Positions 46,065-55,364 of a DNA stretch of 64,000 nucleotides are shown in pieces; the stretch's first letter is position 1, and each line of letters opens with the position of its first letter. Source of the DNA: Maricaulis sp. GTDB taxonomy: Bacteria > Pseudomonadota > Alphaproteobacteria > Caulobacterales > Maricaulaceae. The position numbers were made by a program, and so were the translations under genes. The notes under the pieces were generated by a model that was not told where the DNA came from, did not search any database, and worked only from the letters and a program-made list of their open reading frames with translations. The stretch is taken from the NCBI RefSeq assembly GCF_015665295.1, contig NZ_JADFAJ010000001.1, positions 1 to 64,000 of the forward strand. The letters run 5' to 3'.

Positions 46065-46835
46065 ATGAGCGAACTCCTCATCCGGCAGTTTCCCTGTCTC
46101 TCCGACAATTACGGCTTCCTGGTCCACGACCCGGACAGTGGCGAGACCGCCACCATCGACACACCGGATGCCGACACCATCCTCGCCGAGGCCAAGGCGG
46201 CCGGCTGGATGATCACGCAGATCTGGAACACGCATCACCATTTCGACCATGCTGGCGGCAATGATGCGATCAAGGCGGCCACCGGGGCGAAGCTGGTGGG
46301 GCCCGCCTATGATACGCACCGCATTCCCGGCATCGATACCGCAGTGAAGGACGGCGATACTGTCAGCCTTGGCGATCACATGGCTTCGGTGATGTTCACA
46401 CCGGGGCATACGCTGGGCCATGTCTGCTACCACTTTGCCGGGGACAAGGTCGCTTTCGTTGGCGACACGCTGTTTGCCCTCGGGTGCGGTCGCCTGTTCG
46501 AAGGATCGCCGGCGCAGATGTGGCAGTCCCTGTCGCGGCTCGCCGCCCTGCCCGACGAGACCCGGATCTATTGCGCCCATGAATACACTGCGGCGAACGC
46601 GCGCTTTGCCCTCAGCATTGATCCGGACAATGCCGAGCTGCAAGCCTATGCGACCATGGTCGAGGCCGAGCGCGCCCGCGGTGAACCGACCGTGCCAACG
46701 ACGATCGGAGCCGAGCTGGGGGCAAATCCTTTCCTGCGCGCGGCGGACCCGGCGATCCGGCAACGGCTCGGCCTCGCCGACGCCGACAATGTGGACGTCT
46801 TCGCCGAAATCCGTCGCCGGAAGGACGCGTTTTGA
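46065..46835 (+). CDS. gloB: Hydroxyacylglutathione hydrolase
   Basis: IWNTHHHFDHAGGN, FTPGHTLGHVCYHF, VGDTLFALGCGRLFEG, IYCAHEYTAANARFAL. Confidence 0.96.
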   Translation: MSELLIRQFPCLSDNYGFLVHDPDSGETATIDTPDADTILAEAKAAGWMITQIWNTHHHFDHAGGNDAIKAATGAKLVGPAYDTHRIPGIDTAVKDGDTVSLGDHMASVMFTPGHTLGHVCYHFAGDKVAFVGDTLFALGCGRLFEGSPAQMWQSLSRLAALPDETRIYCAHEYTAANARFALSIDPDNAELQAYATMVEAERARGEPTVPTTIGAELGANPFLRAADPAIRQRLGLADADNVDVFAEIRRRKDAF

Positions 46836-47269
46836 GCCTGCCCGACGACGCCCGGCGCATCATCGAGACGCTTGGATTGCAGCGCCATCCGGAGGGAGGC
46901 TGGTATGTCGAGACGCTGCGCGATCCGGATCCGGGCGGCGGTCGGGATCGCTCGACAGCGATCTACTACCTGCTGGCCGGGGGCGAACGCTCGCATTGGC
47001 ACCGGGTCGACGCGGTCGAGACCTGGCACTGGCATGCCGGCGCCGCCCTGGAATTGGGAATCAGTGAGGACGGGCGGTCGATCAGCACCCAGCAGCTGGG
47101 AGCGGATCTTGAGGCGGGCGAGCGGCCCCAGGCCATCGTCCCGGAAGGCGCCTGGCAAACTGCCAGGTCGAAGGGTGCCTGGACGCTGGTCGGATGCACC
47201 GTTGCGCCGGGTTTCCGCTTTGAAGGATTTGAACTGGCCCCGCCCGGTTGGGAACCGGGGTGCACGTGA
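46832..47269 (+). CDS. Cupin family protein (DUF985-like)
   Basis: LQRHPEGGWYVETLRD, STAIYYLLAGGERSHWHRVDAVETWHWHAGAALEL. Confidence 0.9.
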   Translation: MSLPDDARRIIETLGLQRHPEGGWYVETLRDPDPGGGRDRSTAIYYLLAGGERSHWHRVDAVETWHWHAGAALELGISEDGRSISTQQLGADLEAGERPQAIVPEGAWQTARSKGAWTLVGCTVAPGFRFEGFELAPPGWEPGCT

Positions 47270-47284
47270 CCCGGCTCGCTCTGA

Positions 47285-48019
47285 TCAGGTCGCGCCGGGA
47301 TCGGCGAGCAGGACCTGCCCTATAAAGGCCGAGGACGGGCGCCCGGCATATCCCAGCTCGGGCGCGATCACGACGACGAGGCTCGCCTCCTGACGGTAGG
47401 CGGCAGGAGCCTCGCCCAGCTCGATGCGGACATGTTCCACGCCGCGCAGCAGGCGCCGTTCGCTCCGGACACCATCAAAAGCCAGGGCAATGATGTTGAG
47501 CGTATCGTATTGCACGCCCAGCCCGGCCCGGGGTGCCGGTGCGTAGGCCACCGAAATGGAGCGATCAAGCGACGCCGCCATCTGGCGGGCCAGCTGCTCG
47601 GCACGTTCGCGGATTTCGTCAGGCGATCGCGGAGCCGGAGCCAGGGATCCGGCAGGGCTCGCGAAGTCTGCGATCACGCCATCTGGAGATGAGCTGGGAA
47701 AATAGGTCGCGCCGCCCAGCCCGGTCAGCCGGATGACCTCGCGACCGGTATCCGTAATGAAGGCGGTTCCGCCACCGGGCGCACGATCCGGATAGAGCAC
47801 CAGAACTTCACTGTCGGGCGCATCGCGCTCGCGCAGCAGCGCGGCATCGCCGGACCGGTCGAACAGGAAGAATTCACCCGTATCGGCCCGCTGGAACCAG
47901 CCGGTCACCTGCTGCGCGCGCTCATTGCGCAACAGCCTGTCACGCAGGGGGTTTTGCATCCCTGCTGCAGCGCCCGCAGCGAGTGCGGCGACAAGTATGG
48001 CCAAGATCCAACGCGTCAT
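47285..48019 (-). CDS. Exported hypothetical protein (possibly DUF4908-like)
   Basis: Signal peptide MTRWILAILVAALAAGAAAG; single domain, no firm family motif recognised. Confidence 0.6.
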   Translation of the reverse strand: MTRWILAILVAALAAGAAAGMQNPLRDRLLRNERAQQVTGWFQRADTGEFFLFDRSGDAALLRERDAPDSEVLVLYPDRAPGGGTAFITDTGREVIRLTGLGGATYFPSSSPDGVIADFASPAGSLAPAPRSPDEIRERAEQLARQMAASLDRSISVAYAPAPRAGLGVQYDTLNIIALAFDGVRSERRLLRGVEHVRIELGEAPAAYRQEASLVVVIAPELGYAGRPSSAFIGQVLLADPGAT

Positions 48020-48076
48020 CCCGCCCCGCATCATGACCGGCAAGACGGCAAATTTGGGGCAGAAGTGCGATTCATG

Positions 48077-48802
48077 TCAGGCGAGGTACTGGCCGCCATT
48101 GATGGTCAGGGTGGATCCGGTCATGAAGCCGGCCTCCTCGCTGGCCAGATAGGCGCACAGCGCCCCGATTTCGCCAGCCTCGCCGAGCCGTCCGACCGGT
48201 ATGCCGGCGATGATGCTCTCGAGCACCTTCTCCGGCACCGCAGCCACCATTTCGGTGTTGATATAGCCGGGCGTGATGCAGTTGACGGTGATCCCCTTGC
48301 GAGCGGTCTCCTGGGCCAGCGCCTTGGTGAATCCGATCACCCCGGCCTTGGCGGCGGAATAATTGACCTGGCCCATCTGGCCCTTCTGGCCGTTGATCGA
48401 GGAGATGTTGATGATCCGGCCCCAGCCGCGCTCGCGCAGCCCGTCGATGAGCGGGCGGGTGACGTTGAACATCGAACTCAGATCGACTCTGATCACGTCA
48501 TCCCACTGCTCCCTGCTCATCTTGTGGAACATGGTGTCGCGGGTGATACCGGCATTGTTGACCAGAATGTCGATCGGGGCACCGGCAAGGGCTTCCGCTT
48601 CCGCCAGGCCCGCGGCAGAACTGTCAAAGTCGCCAACGTCAAACTTGACGACCTTGATACCTGTCTCGTCGGCGAATTCGCGCGCCTTCTCTTCATTGCC
48701 GGCATAGTTGGCAATGACTGTGTGGCCAGCCGCTTGGAGAGCCATACTGATGGCGGCGCCGATGCCGCGCGTTCCGCCTGTGACCAACGCTGTACGTGTC
48801 AT
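48077..48802 (-). CDS. phaB: Acetoacetyl-CoA reductase
   Basis: MTRTALVTGGTRGIGAAISMALQAAGHTVIANYAGN, DILVNNAGITRDTMFHKMSREQWDDVI, NISSINGQKGQMGQVNYSAAKAG, CITPGYINTEMV. Track extension to 514 aa is antisense to phaR. Confidence 0.95.
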   Translation of the reverse strand: MTRTALVTGGTRGIGAAISMALQAAGHTVIANYAGNEEKAREFADETGIKVVKFDVGDFDSSAAGLAEAEALAGAPIDILVNNAGITRDTMFHKMSREQWDDVIRVDLSSMFNVTRPLIDGLRERGWGRIINISSINGQKGQMGQVNYSAAKAGVIGFTKALAQETARKGITVNCITPGYINTEMVAAVPEKVLESIIAGIPVGRLGEAGEIGALCAYLASEEAGFMTGSTLTINGGQYLA

Positions 48803-48949
48803 GATCATTCCCCCCGGGACCTGTTCGTTGCGCATCGGCTTTGGCGCCGATTGCGTTCGCGCTTGCAGCACACCGCCTTGAGCGCGTAAACCCTTACATG
48901 AAATTGCAATGCGCCCAAGTCGAGCGAAAAACAATCTCGACATTTTTTC

Positions 48950-49579
48950 ATGGTGCGAACAGGGGAGTATGTGGTGAGCAAATCCAATGGCAAGGCCGCC
49001 GGAATCATTATCAAGAAATATGCGAACCGGCGCCTCTACGACACCTCGACCAGCCAGTATGTGACGCTGGACTATCTCCGCGACCTTGTGAAAAAAGGCA
49101 CGGACTTCCAGGTGGTTGACGCAAAGAGCGGCGAGGATCTGACCCGCGGCGTGCTGGCCCAGATCATCTTCGAAGAAGAATCGCGCGGCGCCAATCTGCT
49201 GCCGGTGGATTTCCTGCGCCAGCTGATCGGTTTCTACGGCGACAGCCTGCAGAGCGTCGTGCCCGGCTATCTCCAGATGTCGATGAATTCCTTTTCGCAG
49301 CAACAGGAAGAATTCCGCGACAAGATGACCGAGGCCATGAGTTCGCCGCAAGCGACCATGGCGATGCTCGAGGAGCAGACACGACGCAACATGGAATTGT
49401 TCGGCCAGACCATGCGCATGTTCACGCCGTTCCAGGCTGGCGCAGCGCCTGGCACCGCACAGGCCGATGACAGCAGCGCCCGGGACTCGTCCGAGAGTAA
49501 ACCGGAAAACCTCTCCGCCCTGCGCGAGGAACTCGACAGCTTGCGCGCCAAGATGGACCAGCTGCTCGACAAGAAGTGA
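48950..49579 (+). CDS. phaR: Polyhydroxyalkanoate synthesis repressor PhaR
   Basis: IIKKYANRRLYDTSTSQYVTLDYLRDLVKKGTDFQVVDAKSGEDLTRGVLAQIIFEEE. Confidence 0.95.
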   Translation: MVRTGEYVVSKSNGKAAGIIIKKYANRRLYDTSTSQYVTLDYLRDLVKKGTDFQVVDAKSGEDLTRGVLAQIIFEEESRGANLLPVDFLRQLIGFYGDSLQSVVPGYLQMSMNSFSQQQEEFRDKMTEAMSSPQATMAMLEEQTRRNMELFGQTMRMFTPFQAGAAPGTAQADDSSARDSSESKPENLSALREELDSLRAKMDQLLDKK

Positions 49580-49651
49580 TCGAGCGTTGCCGGTCCATCG
49601 GGACTGGCACAACCCCCTCACAGGGTTAACGAAATCGTACCGAAATGAGCC

Positions 49652-49678
49652 AACCGGTCCGCCTCGCGGGCCGGTTTT
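49652..49678 (+). terminator. Intrinsic terminator after phaR
   Basis: AACCGG-T-CCGC-CTC-GCGG-G-CCGGTTTTG. Confidence 0.7.
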
Positions 49679-49724
49679 GCTTTGGCATCTGCGCGAAATG
49701 CCGCATTTGCAGCCAGAATCGTGG

Positions 49725-49739
49725 TTAACGTCTCATTAA
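49725..49739 (+). promoter_or_regulatory. Perfect CtrA-type box TTAA-N7-TTAA
   Basis: TTAA-CGTCTCA-TTAA, 31 nt upstream of the ATG at 49771. Confidence 0.65.
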
Positions 49740-49770
49740 GAGTTGGCATCCGGCTTGCGATGGATGAGGC

Positions 49771-50100
49771 ATGACCACGATCCGCAGCGCATATTCTGTC
49801 CCGACCCCGACCAGCCGGCGTATTGAGCCGGCCAGTCGTGCGCGCGGCTCGCAGGATCGTCCGCCGCGGCAGGACCGGGCCCTTGTCACCGTCCCGACCC
49901 CGCAATCGAGCGAGCGCGACAGCGCCCGCTCATTTGTGAGGGCCCGTCCTGCCACGGCGGAAGTCATGATCCAGATCATCGGCGATGCGCCGCGTCGCGG
50001 GATCAAGGCCGAGGCGAGCGAGCTCGAGCGCTTCCGCCGCACCTATGCCCAGGCCGCACAAAAGGCGACGCCGCCCCCGATGTGGGAGCGGCGCGCATGA
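49771..50100 (+). CDS. Uncharacterised 109-aa protein
   Basis: ORF preceded by CtrA-type box; C-terminal VMIQIIGDAPRRGIKAEASELERFRRTYAQAAQ; ATGA overlap with the next small ORF. Confidence 0.65.
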   Translation: MTTIRSAYSVPTPTSRRIEPASRARGSQDRPPRQDRALVTVPTPQSSERDSARSFVRARPATAEVMIQIIGDAPRRGIKAEASELERFRRTYAQAAQKATPPPMWERRA

Positions 50101-50183
50101 CAATCGCTGTTGCCAAGGCCCGGCGCTATGAATTCTGGCTCGATGTGAGCCTGGGCGCCGGCCTTCTCTTCGTGCTTCTCTAG
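50097..50183 (+). CDS. 28-aa single-TM peptide, translationally coupled
   Basis: ATG overlaps upstream TGA; MTIAVAKARRYEFWLDVSLGAGLLFVLL*. Confidence 0.5.
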   Translation: MTIAVAKARRYEFWLDVSLGAGLLFVLL

Positions 50184-50575
50184 CCTTCGCCACCGACTGC
50201 GAGGTCGCGACGGGCTGCCACGATGGTCACGACGAAACCGGCAACGGTATCCATCAGCGTCATCAGCATGAGCAGGAAGAAGGTCGAGGTCGAGAAGTGC
50301 CCGACCAGCAGGAAGAGCGCCATGGCGATCACGAAGATCAGCATGGACAGGCCGTGATTGATGATCGTGGCCGTGCCCGACCCGGCCGCCTTGATAAGCT
50401 CCATGAAGAGCATGATCATGCCGAGGATGACCAGAAGATCGCCCTTGGACAGCGGCAGGCTGCCCGACACCATCGGCACCGAGAAAACCTGTGTACTCAT
50501 GTCGGCGCCCGTCGTGTAGGCGACGATGGCGTAAATGATCACCGGAATGATCAGAAGTGGAAATACGTTGAACAT
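50180..50575 (-). CDS. Four-TM hypothetical membrane protein
   Basis: MFNVFPLLIIPVIIYAIVAYTTGADMSTQVFSVPMVSGSLPLSKGDLLVILGMIMLFMELIKAAGSGTATIINHGLSMLIFVIAMALFLLVGHFSTSTFFLLMLMTLMDTVAGFVVTIVAARRDLAVGGEG. Confidence 0.8.
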   Translation of the reverse strand: MFNVFPLLIIPVIIYAIVAYTTGADMSTQVFSVPMVSGSLPLSKGDLLVILGMIMLFMELIKAAGSGTATIINHGLSMLIFVIAMALFLLVGHFSTSTFFLLMLMTLMDTVAGFVVTIVAARRDLAVGGEG

Positions 50576-50724
50576 GGAACCTCCCCCATTGCCGCGACCG
50601 CCCGATCTCCGGGCCTGATTGGCCGCTGTCATACCTAACAATACGCCGTTATCCCCGCCTCCGGCCATTCTTCACTCTCCCCGGTTGTGAAGCGGTCTGA
50701 CGACTCGCTTCTTTCAAACCAAAT

Positions 50725-51471
50725 TCAGAATTCGTCACTGCCGCGCGAATTGCGGGCGCGCGAATTTAACCACATCACGCCCATCATGTCTGTCAGTGAG
50801 GCGAAAAGACGGCCAAAATTCGTGTATTTCGATGTCCCGATCGTGCGGTGGCGGTGGGTGACCGGCCGGAATTCACAGACATAGCCCTCGCGGATCATGA
50901 GCGCCGGCAGGAAACGGTGCTGATGATCGAAGAAGGGCAGCTCCAGATAGGCTGAACGTTTGAAAGCCTTCAGCCCACAACCGGTATCATTGCAGTTATC
51001 GTTGAGCATGGCCTTGCGCAAACCATTGCCGAAACGCGAGGCGAATTTCTTCCAAGCCGAGTCCTGGCGATTGGCCGAACGGTCACCGCCCACCAGGGCA
51101 AGGCCGGCCGGAGCGTCGTCACGGGTCAGCGCATCAATCACTGTCGGCAGGTCCTGCGGCGGGTTCTGGCCGTCGCCGTCAAGCGTGCAGACAATGGGTC
51201 CACGGGCATGCATCACGCCGGTGCGTACCGAGCGGGACTGGCCGGCATTGTGACGATGCGCGATCACACGCAACATCGGCAGTTCGGCCTTGGCGTCGAT
51301 CAATTCCTGACGCGTTTCATCCTTCGAACAATCATCGACAAACAGGATCTCGAAAGACCGCCCGTCGAGGGCGGCCGCGATTTCGCGTGCCAGTGGAACG
51401 ACGTTCCCGGCCTCATTATAGGCCGGAACAACAACTGAAATGTCGGGGGAAGTCTGATCGGAAGGGCTCAT
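50725..51471 (-). CDS. Glycosyltransferase family 2 (dolichol-phosphate mannosyltransferase-like)
   Basis: ISVVVPAYNEAGNVVPLAREIAAAL, LFVDDCSKDETRQEL, VCTLDGDGQNPPQDLPTVIDAL. Confidence 0.93.
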   Translation of the reverse strand: MSPSDQTSPDISVVVPAYNEAGNVVPLAREIAAALDGRSFEILFVDDCSKDETRQELIDAKAELPMLRVIAHRHNAGQSRSVRTGVMHARGPIVCTLDGDGQNPPQDLPTVIDALTRDDAPAGLALVGGDRSANRQDSAWKKFASRFGNGLRKAMLNDNCNDTGCGLKAFKRSAYLELPFFDHQHRFLPALMIREGYVCEFRPVTHRHRTIGTSKYTNFGRLFASLTDMMGVMWLNSRARNSRGSDEF

Positions 51472-51546
51472 AGGTGTCTGCTTGAGCTTGCGAATACGGG
51501 AAGCCCGTTACATACCGGGTTTCAGTGAAGACGCGAGGGATTTCTC

Positions 51547-53433
51547 ATGCCCCGCGTCGCAGACCGGCTTGGCAGCATGAAGAGCGGAGGCAACGCATTG
51601 ACCGATCTGGCCCGCGGTATCCGCGCCTGGTGGATCATCGGACTGCTCGCTGCCCTGTCTGCCATGGCCGGCATTTTCACCCTGCCGCCGATCGACCGTG
51701 ACGAAAGCCGCTACGCCCAGGCGACGGCCCAGATGCTGGAGACCGGCAATTATATCGAGATCAATTATCTCGACGAGCCGCGCAACAAGAAGCCGGTCGG
51801 CATACACTGGCTGCAGGCCGCCGCCGTCGCCATCGTCTCGGACGCGGATGACCGCCAGATCTGGGCCTATCGCCTGCCCTCCGTGCTCGGCACCATCCTG
51901 GCGGCGCTCGCCTGTTTCTGGGGCGGTCAGCGCCTCGTCGGGCGCGAGGCGGCCTTTGCCGGAGCGGCGCTGTTTGCGACTACCGTGCTCCTCGGGGTCG
52001 AAGGCGGCATCGCCAAGACCGACGCCATGCTGGTCGGCTGCACCACCCTGGCCATGGCGGCTCTCGCCAATGCCCGCGGCGGGACAAGCCCGGGCTGGCG
52101 AACCGGCCTCCTGTTCTGGGCAAGCCTGGGCGCCGGCATCCTGATCAAGGGACCGGTCACGCCGATGGTGGTGGGGCTGACCGTTGCGGCCCTGGTCATC
52201 TGGGAACGGCGGATCGCCTGGCTGAAACCGGTTCTGGTCTGGTGGGGACCGCTGCTCGCCATCCTCATCGTTGCCCCTTGGCTGGTCTCGATCCAGATCG
52301 CCACCGATGGCGGTTTCCTGCGCGACGCGCTCGGCGATGACCTGGCGCCCAAGCTGGTCTCGGCCGACGAACGGCATGGCGGTCTTCCCGGCTATCATCT
52401 TCTGGTGCTGCCCCTGGTCTTCTTCCCGGCGACCCTTTTCCTCATTCCTGGCGCCGGGCGGGTGGTTGCGGCGCTGCGCGAGGGGGATGACCGGCTTGCC
52501 GGCGCAGCCCGCTTCCTGATCGCCTGGGCGGTGCCGACCTGGCTCCTGTTTGAAATCCTGCCGACCAAGCTGCCGCATTATGTGCTGCCGGTTTACCCGG
52601 CCCTGGCCCTGGCCGCCGGCTGGGGTCTGGTCGAGCTGGCAAAGGCAACGCGTTGGCAACGCTGGGCAAGCTGGGGCCTGTTCGCGATTGGCGCGGCCGT
52701 GTTCGCGATCTTCCTGCCCTACGTCTTCATCACCTATGGCGCGAATGCCAGCTGGGATGCGATCCGGCTTGCCGGTTCCGGCTTTGAGGGCGGTTTCCAG
52801 CTTGGCTTTGACTTGGGTAGCATTGCGCGGGTCTTCGCCGGCCTCGCTCTCTTCCTGGCGCTGGCCATGGCAGCCCTGGTATCCGACCGGTTGCGGCCCG
52901 GCGTCCTGGCCCTCACCTTTGCCGTTCTCTCCGGCCTCGGCTGGCATGTCGCGGCCCGAAGTGGCGCCTTTGCCGAGGCTTATGCGGTCCGACTGGCCGA
53001 TCAGGTCCGCGCGGCCCGGGTCTATTCCGACGTCATCACCGGACTCACGCCGGACGAGATCGTGACGGCATCGAGCTTCACCGAGCCCAGCATCGCCTTC
53101 TCGCTGGGTACGGACACCAGGCTGGGAACCACCGAGGAGGTCCTGACCTTTGCCGAAGGCCGGGACGAGCCGACAATGTTGGTACTGGACCTGTCGCGGG
53201 ACGCAGAGCTGCGCCGCTATCTGACAGATCCCGCCGCACTGGCTGGGTCAGACATTCAGCCCCTTGCCGAACGCTTCGCTGCGCTTCGGATCTGTAATCG
53301 AACGCTCGCTGCCGGAACGAATTATGCGCGCGGCACAGACACCGTCCTGGCGATCGCCTTCACGCATTGCGCGCCGGACGAAATTCCCCTGAACCCGCTC
53401 GACAATGAGGCTCCCAATGACCCGCAAGATTGA
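51547..53433 (+). CDS. ArnT/GT39-like membrane glycosyltransferase
   Basis: LPPIDRDESRYAQATAQMLETGNYIEINYLDEPRNKKPVGIHWLQ; multi-TM; KLPHYVLPVYPALALAAGW. Confidence 0.92.
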   Translation: MPRVADRLGSMKSGGNALTDLARGIRAWWIIGLLAALSAMAGIFTLPPIDRDESRYAQATAQMLETGNYIEINYLDEPRNKKPVGIHWLQAAAVAIVSDADDRQIWAYRLPSVLGTILAALACFWGGQRLVGREAAFAGAALFATTVLLGVEGGIAKTDAMLVGCTTLAMAALANARGGTSPGWRTGLLFWASLGAGILIKGPVTPMVVGLTVAALVIWERRIAWLKPVLVWWGPLLAILIVAPWLVSIQIATDGGFLRDALGDDLAPKLVSADERHGGLPGYHLLVLPLVFFPATLFLIPGAGRVVAALREGDDRLAGAARFLIAWAVPTWLLFEILPTKLPHYVLPVYPALALAAGWGLVELAKATRWQRWASWGLFAIGAAVFAIFLPYVFITYGANASWDAIRLAGSGFEGGFQLGFDLGSIARVFAGLALFLALAMAALVSDRLRPGVLALTFAVLSGLGWHVAARSGAFAEAYAVRLADQVRAARVYSDVITGLTPDEIVTASSFTEPSIAFSLGTDTRLGTTEEVLTFAEGRDEPTMLVLDLSRDAELRRYLTDPAALAGSDIQPLAERFAALRICNRTLAAGTNYARGTDTVLAIAFTHCAPDEIPLNPLDNEAPNDPQD

Positions 53434-54328
53434 GATCGTTGAAGTCGGGCCGCGTGACGGTCTGCAGAATGACCCGGCGATGATGTCGACGGATACCAAG
53501 ATCGAGTTTGTCGAACGCCTGATCGCGGCTGGGGTGCGGCGCATGGAGGCGGCGAGCTTTGTCCATCCCAAGCTGGTGCCGGCGATGGCTGACAGCGATG
53601 CGGTTATGCAGCGCGTGCCGCGCCAGGACGGGGTGAAATATATCGGCCTGGCGCTTAATGAACGCGGCATGCGGCGGGCGCTGGAGGCGGGCTGTGACGA
53701 GGTCAATTACGTCATGGTCGCCTCGCCGGGCTTCGGCCTGAAGAACCAGAACGCCACGCCGGACCAGACCGCCGACCTGTTCGACCGTATCGCGCTGCTC
53801 GCCCATGACGAGGGCGTGCCGGTCTCGGTGACGGTTTCGGTCGCCTTCGGCGATCCGTTTGATGGCGAGGTCGATCCCAAGGTCGTTGCCCGCCTCGCGG
53901 CGCGCGCCCGCGCGGCCGGTGCGGTCGAGTTCGCCATGGGCGACACGATCGGCGTCGCCGACCCCTGGTCCGTGCGCCGCATGCTCGACCTGGTCCGGGC
54001 GGAGAGTAGCGACATGCGGATCCGCATGCATTTCCACAACACGCGCAATACGGCGATGGCCAACATCTACGCGGCGGTCGAGGCCGGAGTCGATGTCATT
54101 GACGCCTCGGTGGGCGGGATTGGCGGCTGCCCGTTTGCGCCGGCCGCGACCGGCAATGTGGCGACGGAGGACGTCGTCTACATGCTCGAGCGCGGCGGGT
54201 TCGAGACCGGGCTGAACCTGGACAGGCTGATCGAGACGGCAAGATGGCTGGAGACGGACGGGCTGAAACACCCGGTCGACAGCGCCCTGTCTAGAGCGGG
54301 CGGGTTTCCGAAACCGGCGGCGGGCTAG
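53417..54328 (+). CDS. mvaB: Hydroxymethylglutaryl-CoA lyase
   Basis: IEIVEVGPRDGLQNDP, VHFHNTRNTAMANIYAAVEAGVDVIDASVGGIGGCPFAPAATGNVATEDVVYML. Confidence 0.95.
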   Translation: MTRKIEIVEVGPRDGLQNDPAMMSTDTKIEFVERLIAAGVRRMEAASFVHPKLVPAMADSDAVMQRVPRQDGVKYIGLALNERGMRRALEAGCDEVNYVMVASPGFGLKNQNATPDQTADLFDRIALLAHDEGVPVSVTVSVAFGDPFDGEVDPKVVARLAARARAAGAVEFAMGDTIGVADPWSVRRMLDLVRAESSDMRIRMHFHNTRNTAMANIYAAVEAGVDVIDASVGGIGGCPFAPAATGNVATEDVVYMLERGGFETGLNLDRLIETARWLETDGLKHPVDSALSRAGGFPKPAAG

Positions 54329-55364
54329 ACGCGGTCGCCGCCCGATCGATCGCGTGCCGCTCGGCCCGCCGGGCTTCCATCCGGCGCAGCCGGGCAAAGG
54401 CCTTGCGGCGGGCGGTAACAAGCCGGATCTTGTGGCGCAGCTGGATGACGGTAATACGCCCCCAGATCGCGGCGAAGATCGGGACGATCATCGCCATCGT
54501 GGTCAGGCGCTCAAGCGCGCCAGGATAGTACTTCCAGAAATACTTGACGAAACCCAGAGCCTTGTGGGTCTCCACGAAATACGGATCGGACTGGCTGGTG
54601 CCGCCGTAGTGGACAATCGAGGCGCGCGGTTCGAACCAGACAGTCCCGCCGCATTCGCGCACCTTGCGGCAGATATCGATATCCTCGACATGCAGGAAAT
54701 AGCGCTCGTCAAACCCGCCCATCTGCAGGAAACCGCGGCGCGGCATCAGCATCGCCGCCCCGGAGACCACGGGCACCGGGACAATCTCGTCCGGCAGGAC
54801 GTCTTTCTCGAAGTGCAGCCCCTTGATCGAGGGCATGAAGCGGTCGAGCCCGAGGAAGGAGACCAACGCCGAACGGGGCGTGAGCTCGCCGCGACGCCCG
54901 CCGCGCTGCTCGCTGCCATCGGGATTGATGATCCGGGCGCCGATGGCCCAGATGCCGTCGCCGAGACCCTTCGCGGAGGCCTTGAGGCGACTGGCAACGC
55001 CCTTGGCGAGCACGGCATCCGGATTGAGGAAGAGCAGGATGTCGCCGCTGGCGCGCTGGGCGCCGATATTACAGCCGCGCGCAAAGCCGAGATTCGAGCC
55101 GGTTTCAACCAAGACGAAATTGTCCTTGTCGGCAGCCATGGCACGCAGGGACTGGATCAGTTCGGGCGGATTGCCGTGATTGACGAGGACAAATTCATCG
55201 ACACCGGGTGCCGCCAGAATGGATGCGACCGCCTCGACCAGGCGCGGCCCGGTCTGCCACGAAACGGTGACAACCGTCAGGCGCGGTTGATTGATCGCGG
55301 TGCTTTTCGCGCCGCGAGGAAGAACACGCTCGTTGCTGCCAACGCCACTGTCCCTTGGTGCCAT
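54291..55364 (-). CDS. Glycosyltransferase family 2 (rhamnosyltransferase-like)
   Basis: LTVVTVSWQTGPRLVEAVASIL, FVLVETGSNLGFARGCNIGAQRASGDILLFLNPDAVL, MGGFDERYFLHVEDIDICRKVRECGGTVWFEPRASIVHYGG. Confidence 0.92.
   Translation of the reverse strand: MAPRDSGVGSNERVLPRGAKSTAINQPRLTVVTVSWQTGPRLVEAVASILAAPGVDEFVLVNHGNPPELIQSLRAMAADKDNFVLVETGSNLGFARGCNIGAQRASGDILLFLNPDAVLAKGVASRLKASAKGLGDGIWAIGARIINPDGSEQRGGRRGELTPRSALVSFLGLDRFMPSIKGLHFEKDVLPDEIVPVPVVSGAAMLMPRRGFLQMGGFDERYFLHVEDIDICRKVRECGGTVWFEPRASIVHYGGTSQSDPYFVETHKALGFVKYFWKYYPGALERLTTMAMIVPIFAAIWGRITVIQLRHKIRLVTARRKAFARLRRMEARRAERHAIDRAATASSPPPVSETRPL

Noticed and set aside
48803-49621. N-terminal extension of the phaB ORF (514 aa in the track)
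   Set aside because: Extension is antisense to phaR and lacks domain content; the true start is the MTRTALVTGG region near 48802.
51508-52947. 479-aa minus-strand ORF
   Set aside because: Antisense to the ArnT-like gene; composition (G/R/Q/D rich) is typical of shadow ORFs.
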